DNA from: Kitasatospora sp. MAA19
GTDB lineage: Bacteria > Actinomycetota > Actinomycetes > Streptomycetales > Streptomycetaceae
Reading direction: 5' to 3'
NCBI RefSeq assembly: GCF_029894125.1
Contig: NZ_JARXYZ010000033.1
Location: 1-64,000, forward strand
DNA: 64,000 nucleotides
The notes below the pieces were generated by a model. The model worked only from the letters and a program-made list of their open reading frames with translations. It had not been told where the DNA came from and did no database searches. The translations under genes and the position numbers were made by a program. This document shows, piece after piece, positions 1-7,794 of this stretch. Numbering within the stretch: position 1 is the stretch's first letter; each line of letters begins with the position of its first letter.

Positions 1-91
1 GGAGTTTCATTCATCGGATTTCGCTTTCCGCTTGTCCCCGCTCTCTCGCGGCGACTCCGGAACTGTACGGGGACGGACCCGCCACATGCAA

Positions 92-125
92 ATCGCCCCT
101 GCCCGGTGTCCCGGGCAGGGGCGAT
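92..125. terminator. Perfect 15-bp hairpin downstream of the DUF3710 gene
   Basis: Positions 92-106 and 111-125 are perfectly complementary with a 4-base loop, just past the stop codon of the minus-strand DUF3710 gene. This fits a factor-independent actinomycete terminator without an obvious U tract. Nothing is called in bases 1-91. Confidence 0.8.
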
Positions 126-144
126 CAGTACGGCACGCACCAGG

Positions 145-954
145 TCAGCGGACCTCGGTGATCTCCGGACCACGGGCGAACGGGTCGAGGGCCGCACCGC
201 CGAAACGGCTCTCTCCCTCGCCGGCCGACGCAGCCGCACCGCCACCGTCGGCGACCATCTGCGCGTCCTCGGGCAGCTTCAGCACGATCGGGTCGCGGGG
301 CGCCATCGGGGTCTCGCCGCGGACGACGACCGTCTGCTGGAAGACCTGCTCCAGGATCCCGGCCATCTCCGGCTGCACGGCGGCCTGGCCCGAGATCACG
401 CCACGCAGGAACCAACGCGGGCCGTCGCAGCCCACGAAGCGCACCAGCTGCACGCCCTGGGTGCCGTCCGGCAGCTGCACCGGGACCTGGGCACGGAGGT
501 GCCAGCCGAGCGGGCCTTCCTCCTCCTCGATGAGGCCGCCCTGCGAGGTGATGCCGTTGGCGATCTCCTCCCGGACCTCCCCCCAGATGCCCTCCGACTT
601 CGGAGCGGCGAAGGCCTGCAGCTGGATGGCGCTGTTACCGAGGACGAGGGTCGCGGCGACGATCGCGTCACCGGCCACCTCCACGCGCAGCTCCATGCCC
701 TCGACACCGGGGACCAGCAGACCCCCGAGGTCGACCCGCCCCTCCTCGGGGTTCTCCAGCTCGGAGTGGTCCCACGGGCCGTCCGGCCGCGGAGCCGGCG
801 GCAGGCCGACCTTGTCGGCCGGGTCCAGCTCGGTCACGTTCTCGCTCTCGGCGGAACCTTCGACGTCATCGGCCGTCTCGTCGGCGCTGATGGCGTCGTC
901 GGCGAGCTGCTCGACAGCGTCCTCGCTCTTCTGGCGACGACGGAACACGGTCAC
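145..954 (-). CDS. DUF3710 domain-containing protein
   Basis: This 269-residue protein starts with a short basic stretch (MTVFRRRQKSEDA), continues with an acidic low-complexity segment to about residue 45, then holds the globular DUF3710 domain (about 50-240). The family is conserved across actinobacteria, has no established function and is commonly next to dut, as here: dut ends 63 bp upstream of the start on the same strand. No signal peptide or membrane segment is visible, so a cytoplasmic protein is expected. The tail after about residue 240 is Ala/Gly-rich and probably disordered. The domain call rests on recognition of overall sequence character and neighbourhood; the biological role is unknown. 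Confidence 0.85.
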   Translation of the reverse strand: MTVFRRRQKSEDAVEQLADDAISADETADDVEGSAESENVTELDPADKVGLPPAPRPDGPWDHSELENPEEGRVDLGGLLVPGVEGMELRVEVAGDAIVAATLVLGNSAIQLQAFAAPKSEGIWGEVREEIANGITSQGGLIEEEEGPLGWHLRAQVPVQLPDGTQGVQLVRFVGCDGPRWFLRGVISGQAAVQPEMAGILEQVFQQTVVVRGETPMAPRDPIVLKLPEDAQMVADGGGAAASAGEGESRFGGAALDPFARGPEITEVR

Positions 955-1017
955 TGTCCTTCCCGGTCCAAGACCGATGCGAATACCTGCTCGGCTTCCT
1001 GCGAGGCCGCGGGAATG

Positions 1018-1485
1018 CTAGACCGCGGCGTGGCCACCGGTCGACCCGAACCCGCCCTCGGCGCGTGCCGACCCAGGTAGCTCGGCCACCTCGTGGAAGC
1101 GGGCCTTCTCGACCTGCTGGACCACCAGCTGGGCGATCCGGTCCCCTCGGCGGAAGCTGACCCCCTCGCGCGGGTCCAGATTGACGACGATCACCTTGAT
1201 CTCTCCACGGTACCCGGCATCGACCGTCCCTGGGGCGTTCACGAGAGCAACTCCGCAACGAGCTGCCAGCCCGGACCGGGGGTGGACGAAGGCCGCGTAG
1301 CCGTCCGGGAGGGCGATGGCCACGCCGGTGGGCAGGACGACCCGCTCACCTGGGGCCAGCTCGGCGTCGACGGTGGTGCGCAGATCGGCTCCCGCGTCGC
1401 CGGGCTGCGCGTAGGCGGGCAGCGGCAGCTCGGGGTCGATGCGCCTGATCAGGACGTCCAGCGGCGGGCGGGGGGCGTTGCTCAA
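1018..1485 (-). CDS. dut: Deoxyuridine 5'-triphosphate nucleotidohydrolase (dUTPase)
   Basis: This trimeric dUTPase hydrolyses dUTP to dUMP and pyrophosphate, keeping uracil out of DNA and supplying dUMP for thymidylate synthesis. At 155 residues it has the usual bacterial length. The conserved motifs are in order: GDAGADLR near 28-35, HPRSGLAARCGV near 67-78, the catalytic-Asp motif NAPGTVDAGYRGEIKV near 82-97, RGDRIAQLV near 113-121, and the C-terminal P-loop-like GFGSTGGH. The start codon is TTG, preceded by a GAGGTGA ribosome-binding site. It overlaps the stop of the upstream thioesterase gene by four bases (TTGA), indicating translational coupling. Confidence 0.96.
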   Translation of the reverse strand: MSNAPRPPLDVLIRRIDPELPLPAYAQPGDAGADLRTTVDAELAPGERVVLPTGVAIALPDGYAAFVHPRSGLAARCGVALVNAPGTVDAGYRGEIKVIVVNLDPREGVSFRRGDRIAQLVVQQVEKARFHEVAELPGSARAEGGFGSTGGHAAV

Positions 1486-2111
1486 GGGTTCACCTCAAAG
1501 GCTCGTGCGCGCTTCATCAGATCCGGGTCGTCGAGGACCTTCTCGATGTCCTCGGGACGACCGTGCGAGGTGAAGTGTTCCAGCTTCACCTGGATGAAGA
1601 GCGCCTGAGCGCGCACCGCGACCGGTCCGTCGGGGCCGCCGATCCGCGCCTCGGCGGCACTGTAGATCTTGCGGCCCTGGACTCCGGTGATCCACGCCCG
1701 CAGGTGCAGCACCGAGTCGACCGGGACGGGGCAGAGGAAGTCGGTCTCCAACCGACCGGTGACGGCGGGGGCGTGCAGCAGCCAGTTCAGCGTGCCGAGC
1801 GTCTCGTCCATGGCGGTGGTCAGCACTCCGCCGTGGGCCAGGCCCGGACCGCCCTGGTGGACGTCGCGGACGGCGAACTCGGCGGTGACGTCGAGTCCCT
1901 CGCCGGCGACCGCGTCGATCCGCAGCCCGCCGGGGTGCTGCGGGCCGCAGCCGAAGCAGTGCTCGTAGTGGGAGCCGAGCCGGGTGCCGGGGGCGGGCGC
2001 CTCGGGGGCACGCGGCGGCAGCACGGCGTCCGGCGGCGGGGTGGTCGGGGTCGGCGGCATCGCGGGCGCCGGCCGGTCGGTGGGGGCGGTGGGGGTGGTC
2101 GAACCGGTCAC
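1482..2111 (-). CDS. PaaI-family hotdog-fold thioesterase
   Basis: The protein of about 209 residues has a Pro/Ala-rich N-terminus followed by a hotdog domain. The segment HYEHCFGCGPQHPGGLR is typical of this acyl-CoA thioesterase subfamily, and GLAHGGVLTTAMDETLG carries the HGG motif and acidic residue used in thioester hydrolysis. The likely substrate is a medium or aromatic acyl-CoA, but specificity cannot be read from sequence. The reading frame is open further upstream, but the GTG at 2111 is preferred because residues encoded upstream look non-coding and the divergent DUF3093 gene begins at 2196. An ATG at 2060 is a possible alternative. It is translationally coupled to dut. Confidence 0.85.
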   Translation of the reverse strand: MTGSTTPTAPTDRPAPAMPPTPTTPPPDAVLPPRAPEAPAPGTRLGSHYEHCFGCGPQHPGGLRIDAVAGEGLDVTAEFAVRDVHQGGPGLAHGGVLTTAMDETLGTLNWLLHAPAVTGRLETDFLCPVPVDSVLHLRAWITGVQGRKIYSAAEARIGGPDGPVAVRAQALFIQVKLEHFTSHGRPEDIEKVLDDPDLMKRARAFEVNP

Positions 2112-2121
2112 GGGGCCCCAC

Positions 2122-2137
2122 CCTACCCAGCGGTAGG
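2122..2137. promoter_or_regulatory. CCTACC-N4-GGTAGG palindrome in a divergent intergenic region
   Basis: A 6-bp inverted repeat with a 4-base spacer lies 11 bp from the thioesterase start and 59 bp from the DUF3093 start. The same 16-bp layout recurs at 11194-11209. It could be an operator for an unidentified regulator; a small RNA hairpin is the alternative. Confidence 0.45.
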
Positions 2138-2183
2138 GGCACGCCCGATGGGGGTGGCGTCCCGGCCCCGGCGTCAGGGCGCC

Positions 2184-2189
2184 CACAAT
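2184..2189 (+). promoter_or_regulatory. Likely -10 element of a leaderless promoter (DUF3093 gene)
   Basis: CACAAT lies six bases before the ATG at 2196, so initiation at the usual distance falls on the start codon. No Shine-Dalgarno sequence precedes that ATG, which supports a leaderless mRNA. Confidence 0.5.
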
Positions 2190-2195
2190 GGGGGC

Positions 2196-2645
2196 ATGTA
2201 CGACGAACGCCTCACGGTGCCGCGCTCCTGGTGGCTGCTCCCGGTCGCGACCGGGCTCACGCTCGCGCTGATCCTGCTGCGGGTCAGCGGTCTGGCCGCA
2301 CTGGTCGGGCTGGTGGTCGGCATCGCCGCCGGCGCGGTCGCGATCAGCAGTTACGGCTCGGCCCGGATCCGCGTGGTGCAGGGCTCGCTGGTCGCCGGAC
2401 CGGCCCGGATCCCGGTGGACGCCCTGGGCACCGCGCACCCGCTGAGCCCCGCCGAGGCGGTGGCCTGGCGCGGGCCGAAGGCCAACCCGCGCGCCTTCAT
2501 GCTGCTGCGCAGCTACGTCCCGACGGCGCTGCGGATCGAGGTGACCGACCCGACCGACCCGACGCCGTATCTCTATCTGTCGACCCGCTCGCCGATGAAG
2601 CTGGCGGAGGCGCTGGAGGAGGCCCGCCGCGGCGCCCGCACGTAG
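2196..2645 (+). CDS. DUF3093 family membrane protein
   Basis: This 149-residue protein begins MYDERLTVPRSWWLLP, the usual opening of DUF3093. Two hydrophobic helices follow (about residues 14-31 and 34-52) in hairpin arrangement. The rest is a soluble domain with RGPKANPRAFMLLRSYVPTAL and a YLYLSTRSPMKLAEAL ending, the family's conserved C-terminal part. The family is restricted to actinobacteria and its function is unknown. It is divergent from the thioesterase-dut operon. The open frame extends far upstream, but only this ATG gives the family N-terminus. It is followed by a degenerate tandem repeat and a hairpin terminator. Confidence 0.9.
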   Translation: MYDERLTVPRSWWLLPVATGLTLALILLRVSGLAALVGLVVGIAAGAVAISSYGSARIRVVQGSLVAGPARIPVDALGTAHPLSPAEAVAWRGPKANPRAFMLLRSYVPTALRIEVTDPTDPTPYLYLSTRSPMKLAEALEEARRGART

Positions 2646-2689
2646 GGCCGGGGGCCGCGCACGGGCCGGGGAGGCCGGGAGCGCGCACC

Positions 2690-2747
2690 GGGCCGGAAGG
2701 ACCCGGGTCGGAAGGACCGAGTCGGAAAGACCTGGTCGGAAAAACGG
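2690..2747 (+). repeat. Degenerate tandem repeat of about 14-16 bp, four copies
   Basis: Four consecutive units resemble GTCGGAAGGACC. They decay toward the 3' side and end against the terminator hairpin at 2751-2780. No open reading frame uses the repeat. Confidence 0.6.
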
Positions 2748-2750
2748 AGA

Positions 2751-2780
2751 GGGACGGTTCCGCTGATGCGGGACCGTCCC
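2751..2780 (+). terminator. Hairpin terminator after DUF3093
   Basis: Arms 2751-2763 and 2768-2780 pair over 13 positions with one mismatch or G-U pair and a TGAT loop. The hairpin sits between convergent genes, about 105 bp past the DUF3093 stop. Confidence 0.7.
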
Positions 2781-2903
2781 TACGACTTTGTGTCGGCCGA
2801 CGTGCTCATGGCCGACCCCGTCCTCCCGGTGCCGTCCGTCAGGACGGTCACCGGACCTGCCGTCCGGCCCCGCTGCCCGGGGCCGGAAGGGGCGCTGTGC
2901 CGG

Positions 2904-2922
2904 ACCCGCGGAAGCCGCGGGT
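2904..2922 (-). terminator. Hairpin terminator after DUF4193
   Basis: ACCCGCGG (2904-2911) pairs perfectly with CCGCGGGT (2915-2922) around a 3-base loop, 25 bp beyond the stop of the minus-strand DUF4193 gene. The outer flanks pair further with one bulge. Confidence 0.65.
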
Positions 2923-2946
2923 GCCGGGCCCTGTCCGCCGCGGTGC

Positions 2947-3246
2947 TCAGGCGCCGCAGTCCCGGCAGATCGGGTTGCCGTTCTTCTCGCTGTACAGCTG
3001 ACTGCGGTGGTGCACCAGGAAGCAGCTCATGCAGGTGAACTCGTCGGCCTGCTTCGGCAGCACCCGGACCGCGAGCTCCTCGTTCGAGAGGTCGGCGCCC
3101 GGGAGCTCCATGCCCTCGGCCGCGTCGAACTCGTCGACGTCGACAGAGCCGCCGCCCTTGTCGTTCCGCCGAGCCTTGAGTTCCTCGATGCTGTCTTCGT
3201 TGAGCTCGTCGTCGGTCTTGCGTGGGGTGTCGTAGTCCGTTGCCAT
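2947..3246 (-). CDS. DUF4193 family zinc-ribbon protein
   Basis: A 99-residue acidic protein starting MATDYDTPRKTDDEL. The N-terminal half is charged and probably disordered. The C-terminal third has two cysteine pairs, CMSC and CRDC, about 20 residues apart, a zinc-ribbon arrangement like that of small RNA-polymerase or ribosome-associated factors. The DUF4193 family is conserved in actinobacteria; I know of no proven role. The ATG is preceded by a GAGGGGGAGAG purine-rich region that serves as ribosome-binding site. The gene is monocistronic between a hairpin terminator and a leader region of more than 400 bp. Confidence 0.9.
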   Translation of the reverse strand: MATDYDTPRKTDDELNEDSIEELKARRNDKGGGSVDVDEFDAAEGMELPGADLSNEELAVRVLPKQADEFTCMSCFLVHHRSQLYSEKNGNPICRDCGA

Positions 3247-3719
3247 TGTTCGCTCTCCCCCTCCGGGTTTGTGCGGTGTGTGCGGTATCTCCAGCGCACG
3301 TAACGCATGGGGGGTCGGTCTTGTGCCCGACCCGAGGCGGAGATTTTGCCTTACTTCAAGCCCTGTTACTCAATCGACACTCAGCCAGGGGTCCGTTGGG
3401 GTGATCCACCGGGGTGTGGGAGGCCTCACGCTGGGCCATCGTCGACCTCCTTCAGCCCCGGCGCGGCAGACACTCACAGTGACCGCCAGCCGTTCGAAAG
3501 CCCGCTGAATCCCTTGCCCACCTGGGGTGCCGACCAATCCTACGGACCGGCCTAGGTTCGAAATCCGATCACGGACGGCGATCGGCACCCCTGAGCAGGT
3601 GATCACTCTCCGAGGTCGGCCGACGTCATGGAGCGACACGGTGTGAGCTTGGTCACGTTCAGAATCATCCGGGGCAAACCACGGAAAATCCACCCACTTC
3701 GACTGCCCCGCCGCGCGCC
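3247..3719. other. Intergenic region, no supported gene, lower GC than flanks
   Basis: This 473-bp gap between DUF4193 and the desaturase is visibly less GC-rich than neighbouring coding DNA. A 107-codon minus-strand frame (3370-3693) exists but lacks third-position GC bias, a clear ribosome-binding site and any family resemblance. The stretch presumably holds the DUF4193 promoter and the 3' end of the desaturase transcript. I see no tRNA cloverleaf; a small RNA is possible but not demonstrable. Confidence 0.5.
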
Positions 3720-4703
3720 CTACTCGGCGCTTCGGCGCGCGGCCCTCCGGGCCAGGATCGCGGCCTGGCGCTCCTCGAACTTGCGCGCCTGGCCGTCCAG
3801 CCCGTCCAGGAAGACGCCGAGCTCGTTCTGCGCCAGCAGGCCCTCCGGGCCGAGGCCGCCGAGCTCCATCACGCGCAGGTGGCGCAGCACCGGCTGCAGC
3901 ACGTCGTCGTGGTGGATGCGCAGGTTGTAGACCCCGCCGAGGGCGATCTGCGCGGCGGCCCGCTCGAAGCCGGGGATGCCGTGGCCGGGCATCCGGAAGT
4001 TGGTGACCACGTCCGCGACGGCTCGCATGGCCTGGTCGGGGGCGATCTCCAGGGCGGCCTTCAGCAGGTTCCGGTAGAAGACCATGTGGAGGTTCTCGTC
4101 GTTGGCGATCTTCGCCAGCAGCTGGTCGCAGAGCGCGTCGCCGGCGTACTTGCCGGTGTTGCGGTGCGAGATCCGGGTGGCCAGCTCCTGGAACGCCACG
4201 TACGCGACCGAGTGCAGCATGCTGTGCGCGTTGTCGGACTCGAAACCCTCGGACATGTGGCTCATCCGGGCCCGCTCCAGCTCCACCGGGTCGACGGCCC
4301 GGGTGGCGAGCAGGAAGTCGCGAATGGCTATCCCGTGCCGGCCCTCCTCGGCGGTCCAGCGGTGCACCCAGGTGCCCCAGGCGCCCTCGCGGCCGAACAT
4401 GCTGGCGATCTCGTGGTGGTAGCTGGGGAGGTTGTCCTCGGTGAGGAGGTTCACCACCAGCGACACCCGGCCGAGCGGCGTCACCTGGGACTGCTCGACG
4501 GCCCAGGCCTCGCCGCCCAGCACGCCGTCGAAGTCACGGCCCTGGCTCCACGGCACGAACTCGTGCGGCATCCACTCCCTGGCCACGCCCAGGTGGCGGT
4601 TGAGCTCCTGCTCCACGACCTCCTCGAGGGCCAGGATCAGCCGCGCGTCGGTCCAGCCGCTCGATCCGAGCGAGGTGCTGCTCTGCACAGGGGCGATGGT
4701 CAC
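3720..4703 (-). CDS. Acyl-ACP desaturase (soluble diiron fatty-acid desaturase)
   Basis: The 327-residue protein belongs to the ferritin-like acyl-ACP desaturase family, which inserts a double bond into acyl chains carried on acyl carrier protein using O2 and reduced ferredoxin, adjusting membrane fluidity. The diiron ligands are visible as LTEDNLPSYHHE, the EExxH motif in TAEEGRHG, and ExxH in NDENLHMVFY. The chosen GTG at 4703 gives VTIAPVQSS, close to the usual desaturase start. The frame stays open to 4820, but that would run coding sequence across a conspicuous inverted-repeat operator (4767-4799). It is monocistronic, and the operator implies control by a dedicated, probably TetR-type, lipid-responsive repressor not encoded next door. 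Confidence 0.9.
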   Translation of the reverse strand: MTIAPVQSSTSLGSSGWTDARLILALEEVVEQELNRHLGVAREWMPHEFVPWSQGRDFDGVLGGEAWAVEQSQVTPLGRVSLVVNLLTEDNLPSYHHEIASMFGREGAWGTWVHRWTAEEGRHGIAIRDFLLATRAVDPVELERARMSHMSEGFESDNAHSMLHSVAYVAFQELATRISHRNTGKYAGDALCDQLLAKIANDENLHMVFYRNLLKAALEIAPDQAMRAVADVVTNFRMPGHGIPGFERAAAQIALGGVYNLRIHHDDVLQPVLRHLRVMELGGLGPEGLLAQNELGVFLDGLDGQARKFEERQAAILARRAARRSAE

Positions 4704-4766
4704 GGTCTTGCTCCCGGGGGACGGCACGCGCAGGACGGGCGCGTTGGGCGGGCACATCGGAGACAC

Positions 4767-4799
4767 ACTTACGGTTCCGTAGGTTACGACACCGTAAGT
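4767..4799 (-). promoter_or_regulatory. Nested inverted-repeat operator upstream of the desaturase
   Basis: ACTTACGGT (4767-4775) is perfectly inverted as ACCGTAAGT (4791-4799). Inside it, TACGG/CCGTA (4770-4774/4777-4781) and TTACG/CGTAA form two shorter palindromes. The site lies 64-96 bp upstream of the GTG, a normal promoter position. The layout resembles operators of TetR-family fatty-acid regulators, but the regulator is not identifiable here. Confidence 0.65.
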
Positions 4800-4942
4800 T
4801 GCTCGGGCAGCAAATGACAAGCCGCCCCCGCCAGGCCTTATGTCGTCTTGACGGGCCTGACGGGGGCGGCAGTGAACGGTCGCTTACGGAGCGCGGCGGC
4901 GGGGACGGCGCGGAGGGCCCGGGAGGGGCCCCGCGGGGCGGG

Positions 4943-6238
4943 TCAGGGGTTGGGGATCCGGACCCGCATGGTGAGGCCGCCACCGGCGCGCGGAGTGGCC
5001 TCGATGGCGCCACCGTGGGCGCGCACCACCGAGCGGACGATGGACAGGCCGAGCCCGACCCCCTTGTCGCTGCGGGTGCGCTCGGCGCCCTTGACCCGGC
5101 GGAACGGCTCGAAGATGTGCTCCAGCTCGTAGCCGGGCACCACCGGGCCGGTGTTCGAGACCACCAGCTCGCCACCACCGGGCACCTCGGCGGTGGCCAG
5201 CTCGACCCAGCCGCCCGGGGTGTTGTAGCGGACGGCGTTCTGCAGCAGGTTGAGCGCGAGCCGCTCCAGCAGAACGCCGTTGCCCGCGACCACGGCCGGG
5301 GAGAGCTTGGAACGCAGCTCGACGTCGCGCTGGCAGGCCTCGGCGCGGGTCTGCTCCAGCGCCCGGGTGGCCACCTCGGAGAGTTCCACCGGGCGGCGGT
5401 CGGTCAGCTCGTTCTCGCTGCGGGCGAGCAGCAGCAGGCCCTCCACCAGCTGCTCGCTGCGCTCGTTGGTGGCCAGCAGGGTCTTGCCGAGCTGCTGGAG
5501 GTCGGGTGAGGCGGCCGGATCGGAGAGCTGGACCTCCAGCAGGGTGCGGTTGATCGCCAGCGGGGTGCGCAGCTCGTGCGAGGCGTTGGCGACGAAGCGG
5601 CGCTGGGAGTCGAAGGAGCGGTCCAGCCGGTCCAGCATGTCGTCGAAGGTGTCGGCGAGCTCCTTGAGCTCGTCGTCCGGCCCGTCCAGCTCGATCCGCC
5701 GGTGCAGGTCGGAGGAGGCGACGTCGCGCGCGGTGCGGGTGATCTCGCCGAGCGGGCGCAGCACCCGGCCGGCCAGCGCGTAGCCGACCGCGAAGGCGAT
5801 CACGGCGAGGCAGACCAGCATCGTCAGCGACTTGCGCAGCAGGGTGGTCCGCGCGGAATCGGAGCGCGCCAGGTACTCGCTTGCCAGCGCCTGGTTGAAC
5901 TGCGCGCCGTCCATCGAGGTGCCGCCGACCAGGATCCGGTTGCCCCCGAGGTCGAACTTGTGCGGCACGAAGCCCTGCACGGCGTCCTGGAAGAACACGT
6001 ACATCAGCAGCAGCAGGACCACGCCGGCCATCAGGAACATGCCGCCGTAGAGCAGGGTGAGCCGCATCCGGATGGTGGGCCGGAAGGGCAGCCAGGCGAG
6101 CATGCCGTCGCCGGGGACGTGGCGTCCGGGGTGGTGCGGCCGGGTCGCGTGCGGGGGGTTCGGGGGCTTGGGCGGCACGGCGCGCGGGCCGCCGGCGGGC
6201 GCGCCGGAGGGCCCGCCGGCCGGGGGCGGGGTGGTCAT
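4943..6238 (-). CDS. cutS: Sensor histidine kinase, CutS-like
   Basis: This 431-residue membrane kinase has a Pro-rich cytoplasmic N-terminus (1-45), transmembrane helices at about 60-82 and 136-157, a short extracytoplasmic loop between them, a HAMP linker (about 158-210), the phospho-acceptor helix FVANASHELRTPLA with His221, and a HATPase domain ending in DKGVGLGLSIV. It lies downstream of an OmpR-type regulator on the same strand, and the hemH/inositol-phosphatase neighbourhood matches cutRS of S. coelicolor as I recall it. There, CutRS limits actinorhodin production and targets extracellular folding factors such as HtrA proteases, suggesting a secretion-stress sensor. The ATG at 6238 has GAGAGG six to seven bases ahead. 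The sensor loop contains no cysteine. Confidence 0.85.
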   Translation of the reverse strand: MTTPPPAGGPSGAPAGGPRAVPPKPPNPPHATRPHHPGRHVPGDGMLAWLPFRPTIRMRLTLLYGGMFLMAGVVLLLLMYVFFQDAVQGFVPHKFDLGGNRILVGGTSMDGAQFNQALASEYLARSDSARTTLLRKSLTMLVCLAVIAFAVGYALAGRVLRPLGEITRTARDVASSDLHRRIELDGPDDELKELADTFDDMLDRLDRSFDSQRRFVANASHELRTPLAINRTLLEVQLSDPAASPDLQQLGKTLLATNERSEQLVEGLLLLARSENELTDRRPVELSEVATRALEQTRAEACQRDVELRSKLSPAVVAGNGVLLERLALNLLQNAVRYNTPGGWVELATAEVPGGGELVVSNTGPVVPGYELEHIFEPFRRVKGAERTRSDKGVGLGLSIVRSVVRAHGGAIEATPRAGGGLTMRVRIPNP

Positions 6239-6366
6239 GATGGTCCTCTCGGAGCGTCCGCCGGGGCGGGCGCGGGATGGGTGGAGTCCTGCCCGGTCCG
6301 ACGGCCGGTTCCGGCCGGTTCCGGTCTGGTCCGGTCGGATCCGGCCAGGTGGTCCGGTGGGTCCGG

Positions 6367-7020
6367 TCAGATCCGGTAGCCGGAGCCCGGGACGGTGATG
6401 ATCACCGGCGGGTCGCCGAGCTTGCGGCGCAGCGTCATCACGGTGACGCGCACGACGTTGGTGAACGGGTCGGTGTGCTCGTCCCAGGCCTTCTCCAGCA
6501 GCTGCTCGGCGGAGACGACGGCACCGCCGGCCCGCATCAGCACCTCCAGGACGGCGAACTCCTTGGGGGCGAGCTGGACGGTGCGTCCGTCGCGGATCAC
6601 CTCGCGGCGGCCGGGGTCGACCGAGATGCCGGCGCGTTCCAGCACCGGGGGCAGCGGGACGGTCGCGCGGCGGCCCAGCGCCCTTACCCGGGCGACGAGT
6701 TCACTGAAGGCGAACGGCTTCGGAAGGTAGTCGTCCGCGCCGATCTCCAGGCCCTCGACCCGGTCGCTGATGTCGCCGGAGGCGGTCAGCATGATCACCC
6801 GGGTGGCCAGGCCCTGCTCGACCACCTTGCGGCAGACGTCGTCGCCGTGGACCAGCGGGAGGTCGCGGTCCAGGACCACCACGTCGTAGTCGTTGACCGC
6901 GATGCGCTGGAGCGCGGCCTCCCCGTCGTACACCACGTCGACGGCCATCGCCTCGCGGCGCAGGCCGGTGGCGACAGCCTCGGCGAGCAGCTGCTCGTCC
7001 TCGACGACGAGAACCCGCAC
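6367..7020 (-). CDS. cutR: OmpR/PhoB-family response regulator, CutR-like
   Basis: A 217-residue two-domain regulator. The receiver domain (1-115) has acidic residues EDE at 7-9, the phospho-acceptor Asp51 in VVLDRDLP, and the KPF lysine motif. The C-terminal winged helix (about 125-217) ends VRVTVMTLRRKLGDPPVIITVPGSGYRI, typical of the OmpR/PhoB subfamily. The frame is open further upstream, but the GTG at 7020 gives the normal receiver start VRVLVVEDEQ. It is first in the operon, with cutS 128 bp downstream. A GCAGC-GATAA-GCTGC inverted repeat (7105-7119) lies upstream and could take part in control. Identification as CutR rests on domain type and neighbouring gene order. Confidence 0.87.
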   Translation of the reverse strand: MRVLVVEDEQLLAEAVATGLRREAMAVDVVYDGEAALQRIAVNDYDVVVLDRDLPLVHGDDVCRKVVEQGLATRVIMLTASGDISDRVEGLEIGADDYLPKPFAFSELVARVRALGRRATVPLPPVLERAGISVDPGRREVIRDGRTVQLAPKEFAVLEVLMRAGGAVVSAEQLLEKAWDEHTDPFTNVVRVTVMTLRRKLGDPPVIITVPGSGYRI

Positions 7021-7462
7021 GGTCGTTGTCCCTTCTCCAGGCCGGCCCCGGAAGCGGACGCACGGCTCCGACGGTGTCTCCATCCTGCCTGGTCCGCCGG
7101 TAAAGCAGCGATAAGCTGCCGCTCAGGCACGGTGCGGGGAGGGCGGACGGTCACGGTTCGCATCCGGACCAGTCCGGTTGGACTGTGACGCAGGCAACTT
7201 TCTCGCGCCGGAAGGTTTCCCTGTGTCCCCGGCGGGGAGGACAGCTGCACACCCGCGATCTGGCTGTTGGCCGATCGCACCCACCCGCCGTGCGTTCATC
7301 CGCGCCGGCCCTGGGGCTGGGACGTCACCGGGAGCGGCCGAAGGCCGTCTCCGCGCCCGACCGGAGATTCAAGACCTACCGGACCGGACGCTGCCGCTGG
7401 CCACACCTCCTCGGGGCGGAGAACGTACGACCGTGCACGTCCGACACAGTAAGGGGGCCCGT
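7021..7462. other. Divergent intergenic region between cutR and a small ORF
   Basis: This 442-bp region carries no supported gene. It contains two inverted repeats, GCAGC-GATAA-GCTGC (7105-7119) and CAGTCC-GGTT-GGACTG (7170-7185), both candidates for regulator binding in the cutR promoter area. Confidence 0.4.
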
Positions 7463-7648
7463 ATGGACGCCTTCAAGGCCGGAATCCTGCAGCGCATAGC
7501 CAACGCCGAACAGGACCTGCACCGCGCGATCGAGGCCGGGGACGAGTTCCTCGCCGAGGTGGAGCAGTCCGAGCTGGACGACCTCCGCCGACTCGCCGCC
7601 GAGCACGGTGTGGACACCGTGCTGGAGCGCCACCGCACCGCCGCCTGA
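7463..7648 (+). CDS. Small conserved hypothetical protein (61 aa)
   Basis: The ATG at 7463 follows an AAGGGGG ribosome-binding site and encodes a 61-residue, highly charged, probably all-helical protein (MDAFKAGILQRIANAEQDL...). Heptad-like spacing of Leu/Ile/Ala suggests a helical hairpin or coiled coil. There are no cysteines, membrane segment or signal peptide. Codon third-position GC is high, as expected for a real gene. It is divergent from cutR and followed by a strong hairpin terminator. I cannot assign a family; frame, ribosome-binding site and terminator make it a convincing gene. The open frame upstream of 7463 looks non-coding. Confidence 0.75.
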   Translation: MDAFKAGILQRIANAEQDLHRAIEAGDEFLAEVEQSELDDLRRLAAEHGVDTVLERHRTAA

Positions 7649-7707
7649 TCGATCCGACCTTCGACCTGACGCCGGACCTCCGGCACCAGCGGCCCTGCGG
7701 GGGTCGT

Positions 7708-7754
7708 GCGAAACCCCAAGCCCTGGCATCCCCTGTATGCCAGGGCTCTTCGCA
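7708..7754. terminator. Long bipartite hairpin terminator
   Basis: AGCCCTGGCAT (7719-7729) pairs with ATGCCAGGGCT (7737-7747), and the outer TGCGAA (7708-7713) pairs with TTCGCA (7749-7754). It lies between the convergent small ORF and the inositol-phosphatase gene and can serve both directions. Confidence 0.85.
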
Positions 7755-7794
7755 TGTTCCGGCGCCCGCGCCCAGGGCCGGACTCGCCCTGGGG

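Noticed and set aside
3540..3580. GGTTCGAAATCC-like segment resembling a tRNA T-arm
   Set aside because: No acceptor, D or anticodon stems can be built around it.
3370..3693. 107-codon minus-strand open frame in the DUF4193/desaturase gap
   Set aside because: No third-position GC bias, no clear ribosome-binding site, no recognisable family.
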